Origin: Opitutaceae bacterium
GTDB taxonomy: Bacteria; Verrucomicrobiota; Verrucomicrobiia; Opitutales; Opitutaceae
NCBI GenBank assembly: GCA_016794625.1
Contig: JAEUGY010000105.1
Span: forward strand, 1-44,111
Length of the DNA: 44,111 nucleotides
Direction of reading: 5' to 3'
Every line of letters starts with the position of its first letter. The stretch's first letter is position 1. The position numbers were made by a program, and so were the translations under genes. Shown here piece after piece: positions 32,306 through 41,558 of this stretch. Below the pieces are notes generated by a model. That model worked only from the letters and a program-made list of their open reading frames with translations, was not told the DNA's origin and searched no databases.

Positions 32306-33145
32306 TCAGAACAGAATGACGACGAGCGAGGTGATGGCGACGCCGACTCCGAGCAGGGCGATGCGGGAGAGCGGTTCGCGCCAGTAGAAATGGGCGAAAA
32401 GGTTGTCGAGAATGACCATGCCGCAGCCCGCGATGGGGAAATAGGTGGTGCCGGGAAAGTGGCTCAACGCCGTGAGCACAATCGGGGTTGAAATCGCATT
32501 GTAGGCGCCGATCCCCGCACCAAAGAGCACGGCGGCCCGAGTGGCTCGCACCTGACGCAGACGGAGATAGACCAGACCGAGCGCGCCGCCGGTGAAGCCT
32601 GCGGCCATCAGGATGTAGAGGAAGAAGTCGTCCCAACCCTGATAGTGGACCGCACGCAACGCGGTATTGCAGATTCCCTGGAGAACGAAGATCGAGGCCA
32701 ACAACCCCAGGACCTTGGGAACAGACGCCAACCGTTGCGTTGAACCTCCGGCCGGCATCAAGGCGAGCGCCGCGAGGGCAAGGGCCAGACCGAGCGCCTG
32801 CAACAGGGAAAGGGGTTCATTCCAGATCCACACCCCCATCGCCAGCGGCAGCACGATGGACATTCGGAACGAGGTCAGCACCGCCCCCACCGGCGCCAGT
32901 GTCAGCGTGTGGTTCAGCAGCAACATCGTGGCGATGAAGAACACCCCTGTGCCGCAGCCCAGTGCGATCGCCGCGACCGGTGGAGCTTTCGCCTGGGTGA
33001 CCAACAGGTAGAGCGCCAGGCAAAGCCCCAGCGTCAGGTAGTTGGCGGCCACGACGACCGGAGCCGCGTGCTGCCGTCGCTGACCGAGCTTGAAGAGCTG
33101 GACAAATCCGAAGTCGGCCAGAACGGCCAAAATGAGCCAAGGCAT
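32306..33145 (-). CDS. Drug/metabolite transporter (EamA/DMT superfamily)
   Basis: A 279-aa integral membrane protein with about ten hydrophobic segments spaced as two five-helix repeats, the usual EamA arrangement. Seen: MPWLILAVLADFGFVQLFKLGQ, VGAVLTSFRMSIVLPLAMGVWIWNEPLS (the conserved E-P at the end of the first repeat, about 100-115) and VILDNLFAHFYWREPLSRIALLGVGVAITSLVVIL (the matching E-P of the second repeat). DMT proteins move amino acids, sugars or metabolites across the inner membrane. It is convergent with the URO-D-like gene, with 34 nt between stops. Substrate not predictable. Confidence 0.85.
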   Translation of the reverse strand: MPWLILAVLADFGFVQLFKLGQRRQHAAPVVVAANYLTLGLCLALYLLVTQAKAPPVAAIALGCGTGVFFIATMLLLNHTLTLAPVGAVLTSFRMSIVLPLAMGVWIWNEPLSLLQALGLALALAALALMPAGGSTQRLASVPKVLGLLASIFVLQGICNTALRAVHYQGWDDFFLYILMAAGFTGGALGLVYLRLRQVRATRAAVLFGAGIGAYNAISTPIVLTALSHFPGTTYFPIAGCGMVILDNLFAHFYWREPLSRIALLGVGVAITSLVVILF

Positions 33146-33303
33146 GGGGGAGGGGGACTATGCCTGCCGCTCCGGCCGATGCAGCCTGAAAATGGATCCA
33201 GGTCGAAGGATGGAGGGCGGAGCACGAGCCCTGCGACTCGAGCGCAGCGACCGGAGTTGGCGGGTACCCTGATTCGAGCCTCCCTCCGCGCCACCGACGC
33301 GAT

Positions 33304-34089
33304 CTAGGGTTTCCGAGCCGGAGGATCGACCACCTGCAGTTCGCCGATCACCACGGAGCCATTGCGAATGGGAGCGCTGACGATCGATCCGCTGCGATCG
33401 TCCCGTCCCAATGACGTACCCGCAGCGGCGAGCATGGCGGGCAGAAACTGTTCCAAAGGGCGGTTCTTGGCGTCGACTGTCACCCGTGTTTCCCAGCAGA
33501 GGTTCCAGACCTTCCGGGCCCGCAGGGCGCGGGCGTCAAAGGCGCGCACGGCGACAAAATTAACGCGGTCGGCATCGGTGGCATCAAACGTCTGCGGAAG
33601 CCCACCGGAGACATCGGCTTCGAAGTAGTCGCGCCGATGAAACTGTTGATCGTAGTGCAACAGCAGGCGGGGCCAGCGAAAGCTGGCCAGGCCCTCGGGA
33701 TCGACCCCCATGAAGGCAAACGGCGGAGGGTAGCGCCCGCGACCGTACACGACGACGATGGCCAGATCGGCCTCGTCCGCCGCGCGGGCCGGGGAGAAGC
33801 CGGCCTGGGTCAGAGCCGAGATCGTGGCCTTCCACAAGGCCCCTTCGTCGGGCTTCACCGGCTGCGTATCGATCAGTTCCTCGCTCGGGGCCGCCTTGAG
33901 CAGCACGTACGTCGGCGACGTTGACTCCGTGGGTGGGACCACGGCTTTCGCCGTGACGGCGAATTCCGCCCGCTTCCGATAGATCGCGCCGAACCATTCG
34001 CCCGCGCCAGCCACCCCGCCGAAGGCAAGCAGTGCGAGCAGCTGGCAGAGACTTCGCGCCAGAGGGAAGCGGATCGGAAGGCTTCGCAT
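33304..34089 (-). CDS. Secreted protein of unknown function
   Basis: A 261-aa protein with an N-terminal signal peptide (MRSLPIRFPLARSLCQLLALLAFGGVAGAG). The mature part has an alpha/beta pattern, with TYVLLKAAPSEELIDTQP, ALWKATISALTQAGFSPARAADEADLAIVVVYGRG and a later VRAFDARALRARKVWNLCWETRVTVDA. This resembles the DUF4136-like lipoprotein pattern in which a helix with AxxAD leads into an xxVxVxYGxG strand, but I cannot confirm a family. No lipobox Cys is seen. It stands downstream of the TonB receptor on the same strand, separated by a strong terminator-like hairpin, so it is likely its own unit. Function unknown. Confidence 0.75.
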   Translation of the reverse strand: MRSLPIRFPLARSLCQLLALLAFGGVAGAGEWFGAIYRKRAEFAVTAKAVVPPTESTSPTYVLLKAAPSEELIDTQPVKPDEGALWKATISALTQAGFSPARAADEADLAIVVVYGRGRYPPPFAFMGVDPEGLASFRWPRLLLHYDQQFHRRDYFEADVSGGLPQTFDATDADRVNFVAVRAFDARALRARKVWNLCWETRVTVDAKNRPLEQFLPAMLAAAGTSLGRDDRSGSIVSAPIRNGSVVIGELQVVDPPARKP

Positions 34090-34122
34090 GCGCTCAAGTT
34101 GGACTCGGTGAGAAATGTCCGC

Positions 34123-34151
34123 AAGGGCGGACGCCAGAGACGTCCGCCCTT
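34123..34151 (-). terminator. Terminator-like hairpin after the TonB receptor gene
   Basis: AAGGGCGGACG (34123-34133) pairs perfectly over 11 bp with CGTCCGCCCTT (34141-34151) around a 7-nt loop. It lies 64 nt past the receptor stop on the reverse strand and upstream of the secreted-protein gene. A short T-run on the + strand side makes it look bidirectional, although no gene reads into it on that strand. Confidence 0.6.
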
Positions 34152-34215
34152 TTCGCCGGCACCGACGGTGACGCGAGGCCGTCGGCCGCCGGCTCGACGA
34201 ACCGAGACTGATGGT

Positions 34216-37200
34216 TTAGAAGGAAACGGTCGCTGACAGGCGGAAGGAAATCGGGTTGTAGCGGATGACCGCGCGCTCCGGAACCGTGACCTGCTGGGCA
34301 CCGGCGGTGGTCGACGTGACCGTCGCGCCGGTGGCCGGATTGATGTAGAGCAGCGAGCTGCCGAACGCCTCGTCCTTTTGATCGTCCATCAGATTGTAGA
34401 CGTTGAATTGGAAACGCACCGGGTGGTCGGCGATCCGCGTGCGATAGCCAAGTGCCCCGTTGACCTTTAGGTCGGTGGGGTAGGGCGGCTTGAAGCGCTG
34501 GTTGTCGCCGGTCCGCGTGGCGGCTGCGTTCGTCAGGATGACCTCGCTCTGCCGCTCATTGCGCCACTGGAAGCCGAGACCCACATCGAGACCCTTGAGC
34601 CGGCCGCTCGTGAATTCGTAGCGATTCCAGAGGTTGAAGGAGTAGGTGGGGGCGTCAATGGTGCGCACCCCGGCGGCGCTGCCGGAGAAGTCGTAGGACG
34701 ACTCATCCTTGTTGTTCCGGCGCGTTTCCAGGGGAACTCCCATGTAGTTCCACCACGAGTCGTATTCGGTGCTGTTGGTCTGGTCGACGACCTGAAAGCC
34801 GCCCGTGACTTCCTGCTTGATGTAGCTGTAGCCCAAGGTGGCCGTGTAGTTCGCAAAGGGATTCAAAATGATGCTGATGTCGAAACCCTCGCTCTTGTCG
34901 TCGTAGGACACGTCGGAGTTGCGGTTGAATGCGTAGCCATTGTTGGCGTAAAGGCCGGTGGCACCCGAGCCGACAGCACCGGTCTGCAGCGCCGTGCGGT
35001 TCGCCGCGTCGCTCGCGGCGGCGTCAAGTGCACGACGCAACGGGTCGGTGGCGGCGGCCCCGAGCGAAGCGTAGTCCACCAGGATGAATCCTGCCTGCTG
35101 GGGAGCGCCCGTGACCCGGGGATTGTTCAGGTCGGCCGGCGCGACATAGCTGACGGGCAGCAGATAGGTGACCGGGCGGGACGTTTCGAAATCCTGGAAA
35201 CCCGACGAATAGACACCGTAGGCGCCCGGCCCGGTGCCGGTCGCGGTGTAGCCGCCCGCCGGCACTCCGGCGCGCACCCGGGCGCGGTTGTTGGAGCGCG
35301 GCTGCGGAGCCCAGAACAGATTGTAGATGCCGTTTTCGCGTTCGGTGCGGTAGACACCCGCCTGCAGCGAGACCCGGGGCGTGCCCCGGCTGTCTTTCCA
35401 CAGATCGGCCTTGATGCCCAGATCGACGCCCTTGGTTTTCTCGGCGAGGAACGGATTGCCTGCACCGTCGCGCTGGCCAGTGTTGGGGAAGATGCCCCGT
35501 CCAGAGAGTCCGAAAACATTGATGGCGTCGTTTACCTTGAAACTCACGCCATACGTCGGGCTTCCCTCCTTCTGCACCTTGCCGCCAAACCGGTAACCTT
35601 CGATGACCGGTACGGCACCGGGGGCGGAGTTGGCGCTGGCGTCATAGGTCGCCGGCCGGGCCCAGTTGCCGACATTGCTGTCCGGCTGCGTCGTATCCGT
35701 TTTGACGTAGGTATAGTCGAGCTGCCGCACCATGTAACGATCCCAACGGTAGCCGCCGATGGCGTTGATGCGCTCATTCCAGAACCGCGCCTGGTACACG
35801 GCGTAGTGACCGGTGTTCCATTCCCAGAACTTGGTGTCGCGGAAGGGCCGGACCTGCTCGCCCTCGTAGCTGATGTACGAGAGGTCGTTGAACGCCTTGT
35901 AGCTGCGATTCGTGGCGATGCCGCCCTGGCCCAGCACCTGTGCGGTGCCCAGCGCAGTCTGGGTCACCTGCACGTCCTGCCGCCCGACCAGGATATCATG
36001 CCGGCTGCCAAAGACAGTGAAGTTGTAGGTGGCGTCGAGGCGGGTTTGGAAGATGTCCTTCTCCACCGTCGGCATGGCCCACTGGTAGTTGATCGACTTC
36101 CACAGCCGCTGCGTCGCATTGAGCGGATTCACTCCGGTGTCCACCCAGCGACCCGCGGTCGTGGGCATGGCGGTTTGAGCGGCGAGCTGGGTGCCCTGGC
36201 TGTCGATGGTGCGCTGCTCGGTGTCCGTGTAGTTGTAGTTGACGCCGGCCAGGATCTGCAGGCGGTCGCCCACCTTCTGGGTCAACTGGACCGTGGCGTT
36301 GAAGTAGTCCGCGTTGTTGTAGGTGTCGTCTCCACTCCAGCGAAACTCCTTGCCCCGGCGAAACACGTCGCGGGCGACCTGAATGGTCTCCCCGTAGGTG
36401 TTCACGTTGTTCACAGCCACGCCGAGTTCGTTGCGAATGCCCGAGGGGTTGGAGTCACTCAAATCCTGAAAACCGTTGCCCGTGGTTTCAAACCGGCCGG
36501 CTTCCAGATCGACAAAAAGATTGGTCTGGCGGCCGAGCTGGATGTCGAAGGCCGGGGTGACCAGGAAGCGACTCCGATCATTGAAATCCGTGTAGTCGCT
36601 TTGGTTATTGTAGACGGCACCGGCGCCGTAGTTGACGCGCAGCTTTTCACCAGCGTAGAGGGGCCCCGTGGTGTAGGCCTCGGCGCGGTAGAAGTCCTCG
36701 TTGCCGAAGCTGACGCGCACCTGGTGGGAGGCCGTGCCGCGCGGGAAGCGCGGATCCACATTGACGATGCCCGCCAGGGCGGAAACCCCGTAGAGCAACG
36801 CCTGCGGACCGCGGACCAGCTCCTGCCGACCCACGTTCACCGTGTCCGCCACGATGTCCATGCGGAAGCCGTTGCGCAGGAGGAAGCGTGTATTGTAGCC
36901 TCGGATATTGAGCGCCGTGCCGTCCTGGCGCAGGGCGCCGACCTGTCCGGTGCCGGAGGGGCTGAAGAGGAAGTTGTTGCTGGACTGAACCGTATCCTGG
37001 ATGACGCCGGAGCTGTAGGCCAACGCCTCCTTGAAATCGACCGCGCCGATGTCGTCGATGAAGTCGCGGGTGATGACCTCCAGCTGCATGGGCAGCTCCT
37101 TGATCGGCGTGTTCAGGCGCGTGCCCGAGGTGGCGTTGGCGGCGAGGTAGCCCCGGTCCTTGGACGTATCGACACGAAATTCGCTCAAGACCACGGTGTC

Positions 37201-37338
37201 ATCGGGTTTGAGGGTGGCCGGTGCCGCGGCGGCGGGTGCGGTCGTCTGGGCTTGGACGGTGGCCGCAGCCAGCAGGAAAGCCAGGGGGAGTGCCCCGGAG
37301 CGAGCGTTGCGGCGGAGGGATAGGGTGCAGGTTTTCAT
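34216..37338 (-). CDS. TonB-dependent outer-membrane receptor
   Basis: A 1040-aa outer-membrane barrel importer powered by TonB. After a signal peptide (MKTCTLSLRRNARSGALPLAFLLAAATVQAQ) comes a short linker and the TonB-box-like DDTVVLSEFRV (about 44-54), then the plug (about 60-200; TRLNTPIKELPMQLEVITRDFIDDIGAVDFKEALAYSSG, LRNGFRMDIVADTVNVGRQELVRGPQALLYG) and a long beta-barrel with many aromatic-ended strands, closing with FRLSATVSF. This plug type is highly repeated in Opitutaceae genomes, and there is no SusD-like partner here. The start at 37338 begins the signal peptide; the frame is open 13 codons further. It is divergent from a LacI regulator, which may control it. Ligand unknown, probably a saccharide or a siderophore. 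Confidence 0.93.
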   Translation of the reverse strand: MKTCTLSLRRNARSGALPLAFLLAAATVQAQTTAPAAAAPATLKPDDTVVLSEFRVDTSKDRGYLAANATSGTRLNTPIKELPMQLEVITRDFIDDIGAVDFKEALAYSSGVIQDTVQSSNNFLFSPSGTGQVGALRQDGTALNIRGYNTRFLLRNGFRMDIVADTVNVGRQELVRGPQALLYGVSALAGIVNVDPRFPRGTASHQVRVSFGNEDFYRAEAYTTGPLYAGEKLRVNYGAGAVYNNQSDYTDFNDRSRFLVTPAFDIQLGRQTNLFVDLEAGRFETTGNGFQDLSDSNPSGIRNELGVAVNNVNTYGETIQVARDVFRRGKEFRWSGDDTYNNADYFNATVQLTQKVGDRLQILAGVNYNYTDTEQRTIDSQGTQLAAQTAMPTTAGRWVDTGVNPLNATQRLWKSINYQWAMPTVEKDIFQTRLDATYNFTVFGSRHDILVGRQDVQVTQTALGTAQVLGQGGIATNRSYKAFNDLSYISYEGEQVRPFRDTKFWEWNTGHYAVYQARFWNERINAIGGYRWDRYMVRQLDYTYVKTDTTQPDSNVGNWARPATYDASANSAPGAVPVIEGYRFGGKVQKEGSPTYGVSFKVNDAINVFGLSGRGIFPNTGQRDGAGNPFLAEKTKGVDLGIKADLWKDSRGTPRVSLQAGVYRTERENGIYNLFWAPQPRSNNRARVRAGVPAGGYTATGTGPGAYGVYSSGFQDFETSRPVTYLLPVSYVAPADLNNPRVTGAPQQAGFILVDYASLGAAATDPLRRALDAAASDAANRTALQTGAVGSGATGLYANNGYAFNRNSDVSYDDKSEGFDISIILNPFANYTATLGYSYIKQEVTGGFQVVDQTNSTEYDSWWNYMGVPLETRRNNKDESSYDFSGSAAGVRTIDAPTYSFNLWNRYEFTSGRLKGLDVGLGFQWRNERQSEVILTNAAATRTGDNQRFKPPYPTDLKVNGALGYRTRIADHPVRFQFNVYNLMDDQKDEAFGSSLLYINPATGATVTSTTAGAQQVTVPERAVIRYNPISFRLSATVSF

Positions 37339-37532
37339 GACTCGTGACGTGAGGGGAGTGATACGGACGACGGACAAGCCGGTGCGGAGCGTGATTGGAT
37401 ATGATCAGAACTGAGCAAAACGATCAGACTCGTGCGCCGTCAGAGAGGTTTGGTGGTAAGTCCAGGGGGGGGACGTTGGGTTAGGCCTCGGAGTTGAATG
37501 CCACCGACTGGAGCATTCCGATTCCTTTTCGA

Positions 37533-37546
37533 TTTAAACCGTTAAA
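37533..37546. promoter_or_regulatory. Possible LacI-family operator in the TonB receptor/LacI gap
   Basis: TTTAAACCGTTAAA is a near-dyad around a CG-containing centre (TTTAA/TTAAA), the form typical of LacI-family operators. It lies 47 nt before the LacI start and about 195 nt before the receptor start. A/T-rich sequence is rare in this GC-rich window. Binding is inferred only. Confidence 0.35.
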
Positions 37547-37593
37547 AAATCCTCGACCCCCTCCAGCCCGGATCTGAGGCTGTGGGTGACGCT

Positions 37594-38625
37594 ATGGGTT
37601 CCAACGTTGTCACCATCAAGCAGATCGCCCTGCAGGCGGGGGTCTCCATCGCCACGGTGTCCATGGCGTTGCGTCGAAGCCCGAAGATCCGGGCCGCGAC
37701 GGCGGAGCGGGTCCGGGAGATTGCGCGTGACCTCGGCTATACCCCCAACCCGTTGGTCTCGGCGTTGATGGCGCGGATTCGGGAGTCGGCGCCCTCCCAG
37801 GATCAGGTGGCGATTGCCGCGATCTACCTTGGGGATGACGAACGGCGGGCGCCGAATGCGGCGTTTCTGGCCGAGATTTTTGCCGGGGCGCAGGAGCGCG
37901 CGGAGCGCCTCGGGTTTCGATTGGCCCTGTTTCGCTCGCGGGAAAAGGGGCTGTCCGAGCGGCGGCTGCGCGACATCCTGCTCAGCCGAGGTATCTATGG
38001 GCTGATGGTGCTGCCCTCGTCCGACCTCGGCTTGAAGCTCGAGTTGGACTGGGGACAGTTTGCCGCGGTCGCAATCGGTTACTCGCTGGTGGAGCCGGCG
38101 CTTCACCGCGTGGTGCCGGACCACTTCCAGGAACTTTCGGTCGCCTTTGAACGCCTCGGCCGCCTTGGTTACCGCCGGATCGGGCTGCTCATGGATACGG
38201 GCACCGACCTGCGCGTGCGGCACAAATGGGCGGCCTTGCTGGAGTGGCACAATGGGCGGATCGATCCTTCGGATCGCGTGCCGCTCAGCCTTGTGCCCGA
38301 GATCACCCGCGACGCGTTTCTGCGGTGGTTCGAGCAGCATCGACCCGACGTGGTCCTCAGCCCCCGGCAGTGGGTCGTCGACTGGATGGAGGCGGAAGGA
38401 CTGCAGTTGCCGCGGGATGTGGGCTTCGCCCACCTGAACTGGACCGAGCGTTCCGCGCCTTGCTCAGGCATTGACCAGCGTGCCGGACTCCTGGGCGCCG
38501 CCGCCGTTGAGTCGGTCGTGGCGCAGCTCCACCGCAACGAGCGGGGCCTGCCGACCGTGGCCCAGTCGCTCGCGATCGAGGGGGTCTGGATCGATGGACC
38601 CACGACCCGGGACCGGTCGCGTTAG
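37594..38625 (+). CDS. LacI family transcriptional regulator
   Basis: A 343-aa LacI-type regulator. The N-terminal helix-turn-helix is VTIKQIALQAGVSIATVSMALRRSPKIRAATAERVREIARDLGYTPNPLVSALMARIR (about 5-65), with the hinge at the end, followed by a periplasmic-binding-protein-like sensing domain (about 70-335; IAAIYLG, LFRSREKGL, GYSLVEPALHRVVPDHF, YRRIGLLMD). The ATG at 37594 is preferred to a GTG four codons earlier. LacI members sense sugars and usually repress nearby uptake or hydrolase genes; the divergent TonB receptor is the obvious candidate. Its stop overlaps that of the convergent DeoR gene by 3 nt (TTAG). Confidence 0.92.
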   Translation: MGSNVVTIKQIALQAGVSIATVSMALRRSPKIRAATAERVREIARDLGYTPNPLVSALMARIRESAPSQDQVAIAAIYLGDDERRAPNAAFLAEIFAGAQERAERLGFRLALFRSREKGLSERRLRDILLSRGIYGLMVLPSSDLGLKLELDWGQFAAVAIGYSLVEPALHRVVPDHFQELSVAFERLGRLGYRRIGLLMDTGTDLRVRHKWAALLEWHNGRIDPSDRVPLSLVPEITRDAFLRWFEQHRPDVVLSPRQWVVDWMEAEGLQLPRDVGFAHLNWTERSAPCSGIDQRAGLLGAAAVESVVAQLHRNERGLPTVAQSLAIEGVWIDGPTTRDRSR

Positions 38626-39386
38626 GCGGAAACGGTGTGCACGGTCACGCCCGCCTTGGTCAGATGCTGGAGCTCGGGTTTGGTGAGGGGGCAGTTGGTG
38701 ACCCAGTCGTCGATCGAGTCCCAACTCGCAAAACGAACCGAGGCCGGGTGTCTCCATTTGGTGGCGTCGCAGACCAGAATGACCCGTCGCGCCCGGGCAG
38801 CGCAGTCCTTCTTGACCGCGGCCTCGGTCAGCTCCGTGGTGCTCGCTCCATCCTCTGGATCGAGGCCGGAAGCGCCGAGCACCGCGAAGTCAAAGCGGAG
38901 ATGGCTGAGCCACTCCATGGCGAGCCCGCCCACGAACGCGCGGGAGGGTTCGCGCAATTCGCCCCCGATCGCAATGAGCCGGGCTTTGCCCGCCCGGGGT
39001 TCGGACAACAGGGGGAGTGAGTTGGTGAAGACGGTCAGGTCATTGCGGGCCAGCAATCGCCGCCCGGCCGCGAGCGTGGTCGTGCCGGAGTCGACAAACA
39101 CGGTCGCGTGCACCGGGATGAGTCGAGAGGCACAGGCGCCCATCGCGTCCTTGGCGGCTGGCGCGGCGCGGGCTTTGTCCTGAAAATGCAGTTCGCCGGT
39201 GAAGAAGTCGGGATGCAGGACTCCACCGTGGGTCCGTACCACGCGTCCGGCCCGTTCCAAGGTCTGCAGGTCGCGGCGCACGGTGGCCGCGGATACGGCG
39301 AGCAGGTCCCGCAGGTCATCCCAGGTGAGTTTTTGGCGCTGGGCGAGGAGCTCGGTGATGCGACGGTGACGTTCTTGAGCAAACAT
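38622..39386 (-). CDS. DeoR family transcriptional regulator
   Basis: A 254-aa DeoR/GlpR-type regulator. The N-terminal winged helix-turn-helix is QERHRRITELLAQRQKLTWDDLRDLLAVSAATVRRDLQTLERAGRVVRTHGG (about 4-57), and the C-terminal sugar-phosphate sensing DeoRC domain has VFVDSGTTTLAAGRRLL (about 96-112), TNSLPLL, LIAIGGELREPSRAFVGGLA and FDFAVLGASGLDPEDGASTTELTEAAVKK (about 166-196). Family members respond to phosphorylated sugars and repress sugar-use genes. It is divergent from the GH50-like/beta-helix pair with an 87-bp gap, which makes those its probable targets. An 11-bp palindrome TTCGGTCCGAA at 39424-39434 in that gap might be an operator. Confidence 0.92.
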   Translation of the reverse strand: MFAQERHRRITELLAQRQKLTWDDLRDLLAVSAATVRRDLQTLERAGRVVRTHGGVLHPDFFTGELHFQDKARAAPAAKDAMGACASRLIPVHATVFVDSGTTTLAAGRRLLARNDLTVFTNSLPLLSEPRAGKARLIAIGGELREPSRAFVGGLAMEWLSHLRFDFAVLGASGLDPEDGASTTELTEAAVKKDCAARARRVILVCDATKWRHPASVRFASWDSIDDWVTNCPLTKPELQHLTKAGVTVHTVSA

Positions 39387-39473
39387 GACAATGTGTGAGC
39401 GAAGCGCGCACCGTCGTCGTCACTTCGGTCCGAAAAGCCAAGCCGAAACCGGCGGCGCCCGGGTGACAAAGCC

Positions 39474-41558
39474 ATGGCTGCGGTGTCGTCTCCGCTTGCG
39501 CCCGGGGCGTTCCGGGCGACCGTGGAGCGCACTTCGAGCGCTATGGTCACCCTAGTTGTCGCCGCCCTGCTGCCTGCCTCCCTGCCTGCCCTGGTGGTAC
39601 CCGAACGGGAACCCCCGCGCACGGTGCTGTCGGCGGCGGCCGGAGGGACCTGGGAGCCGGTTAAACGCCGGGGAGTCACCCTGACCCACGCACGGGTCGA
39701 AGCAGCGTCCGGCGGAGCCGCGGTGGAGCTCCACCTTGACCAAACCGGTGGGAGCATGGAATGGGTGCCGACGGTGGTCGGCTGGCCGACCTCGTGGCAG
39801 GGGCAGGCGCAGCTTCGGATCCGGGTGACCGCGAACGAGGCCCTGTCTGTGGAAGGGGTGGTGGTGCTCCCGCGAGGGCGGCTCGGGGAGACGCGCGCCG
39901 TGGGCGCGGGAGAAACCGTCGACCTGCGGGTGAACCTCGTGGACATGGCGCTGGCGGCCGGCACTCAGCCCATCGACGAACCCGTCGCCGTGCGGCTGAT
40001 CGCCCGGTGGAACGACCCGCGCCCCCGCGTCCTGCGCATCGAGGCCCTGGAGCTCGAAACCCGCGAGGGGGCTCGAGGCCCGGTAATTGATCGTTTTGGC
40101 CAGCGACTCCATCGGACCTGGCCGGGCAAAGTCGTGGAGGAAGCCGAACTGCGCCGCCGGGCCGAGGAGGAGGGACGAAGCCTGGCGGCCCTGCCTCCGC
40201 TCGCGGAGCGGGATTCGTTTGGCGGCTGGACGGGCGGTCCCACGTTTGCCCCGGGCCGGTTTTTTCGCGTGGAGCGGGACCCACTGGGCCGGTGGTGGCT
40301 GGTCACGCCGGAAGGGCATCCCTTTTTTTCGCTGGGCACCACCGGGGTGCGTGTAGGCTTCGTGATGGATACAGCAAGGGCGGCGGACCGGCGCGATCTC
40401 TTTGCCGCCCTGCCCGGGCCTGGTGAGGAGGGCTGGTTTGAAGGAACCTGGCCCACGGCCAACGGCGACGTCGATCTGCCCGGCAATGTGCATTTCTACC
40501 GCTGGAACGTGCTGCGCAAGTACGGCTCGTTCGCGCAGTGGACGGACCGCGTCCTTGAGCGTTTCCCTCGCTGGGGTTTCAATACCATCGGGTCGTGGTC
40601 CGAAGAGGGCGTGCTGCGCCAGACCCGGGTGCCGCACACCCGGTTCCTGCGGGCGCGCGTGGCCATCCCCGGGTTGCCGGCGGTGCATGGATTCCCCGAT
40701 GTCTGGGATCCACGCTGGGAGGCATGGGTCGACGCCGAGTTCGCGCGCGACACGGCGATCGAGCGGGGCAATCCCTGGCTGATCGGGTACTTCGTCGACA
40801 ACGAGGGTCACTGGGCCGACCTCCGTTTGCTCGACTTCCCCGCGACCAGCGCCCTCCGGCAGGCCTGGGTGGAGTTTGTGCGCGCCGAACTCGGCGATCT
40901 GGAGGGGGTTTCGCAGGTGTGGGGCCGCCCGCTGACAAGCTGGGCGGACCTGTCGCGGTTGACGGCGGCGGACGTGCCGGCGACGGGCCCGGCGCGGGAG
41001 CTGGTGCGCCGGTTCGAGTCGGCCTACGCGGACCGTTATGTGACGACCGTGCGCCGACTCCTCCGCAAGCATGATCCCGATCATTTGTATCTGGGATGTC
41101 GTTTCGTGCGCATCCCGCCGCACGAAGGCATTGTCGCGGCGATTGGCCGTCAGGTGGACGTGCTCAGTGTCAATTGCTACTCTCGCCTGCCGGATCCGGC
41201 CGCGTTCGCCGAGTGGCATCGCATGAGCGGGGGCCGGCCGATCTTGATTGGCGAGTTTCATTCGCCCCTCGCCAGCCCGCGGCAGATTCCGCCGCCGTGG
41301 CAGGCCTTCCCTGAAGCGGAGCGCGAAATCATGGTGGGCGACTTCATCCGCACCTGGGCGCGCCAGCCCTGGGCGGTGGGATGCCACTGGTACCAGCATG
41401 CCGACCAACCCACCACCGGACGACACACCGACGGGGAGAACCAGACGGTGGGTGTGGTGGACATCACCGATACACCCTACGAACACCTCGTGCGCGCCTT
41501 TCGTGCGGCCGGCGAATCCGTGTACCGCTGGCGCACCGAGGCGAAGGAGGGACGATGA
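39474..41558 (+). CDS. GH50-like glycoside hydrolase (beta-agarase-type, clan GH-A)
   Basis: A 694-aa protein with a hydrophobic leader (about 24-42, MVTLVVAALLPASLPALVV) and an N-terminal beta-sandwich of CBM type (about 60-210). A TIM barrel follows, starting near FFRVERDPLGRWWLVTPEGHPFFSLGTTGVR (about 262-292). Candidate catalytic residues are E444 in GYFVDNEGHWADLRLL and E594 in ILIGEFHSPLAS, matching in context the acid/base and nucleophile motifs of GH50 exo-beta-agarases. The barrel opening and HxxxR-type elements also agree. Agar specificity cannot be assured; distant GH50-like proteins in Verrucomicrobiota may act on other galactans. The ATG at 39474 or the one at 39543 could start it. 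Its stop overlaps the following gene by 4 nt (ATGA). Confidence 0.72.
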   Translation: MAAVSSPLAPGAFRATVERTSSAMVTLVVAALLPASLPALVVPEREPPRTVLSAAAGGTWEPVKRRGVTLTHARVEAASGGAAVELHLDQTGGSMEWVPTVVGWPTSWQGQAQLRIRVTANEALSVEGVVVLPRGRLGETRAVGAGETVDLRVNLVDMALAAGTQPIDEPVAVRLIARWNDPRPRVLRIEALELETREGARGPVIDRFGQRLHRTWPGKVVEEAELRRRAEEEGRSLAALPPLAERDSFGGWTGGPTFAPGRFFRVERDPLGRWWLVTPEGHPFFSLGTTGVRVGFVMDTARAADRRDLFAALPGPGEEGWFEGTWPTANGDVDLPGNVHFYRWNVLRKYGSFAQWTDRVLERFPRWGFNTIGSWSEEGVLRQTRVPHTRFLRARVAIPGLPAVHGFPDVWDPRWEAWVDAEFARDTAIERGNPWLIGYFVDNEGHWADLRLLDFPATSALRQAWVEFVRAELGDLEGVSQVWGRPLTSWADLSRLTAADVPATGPARELVRRFESAYADRYVTTVRRLLRKHDPDHLYLGCRFVRIPPHEGIVAAIGRQVDVLSVNCYSRLPDPAAFAEWHRMSGGRPILIGEFHSPLASPRQIPPPWQAFPEAEREIMVGDFIRTWARQPWAVGCHWYQHADQPTTGRHTDGENQTVGVVDITDTPYEHLVRAFRAAGESVYRWRTEAKEGR

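Noticed and set aside
35806..37323. 505-codon + strand frame opposite the TonB receptor
   Set aside because: Mirror image of the receptor coding sequence, with no recognisable motifs or signal peptide.
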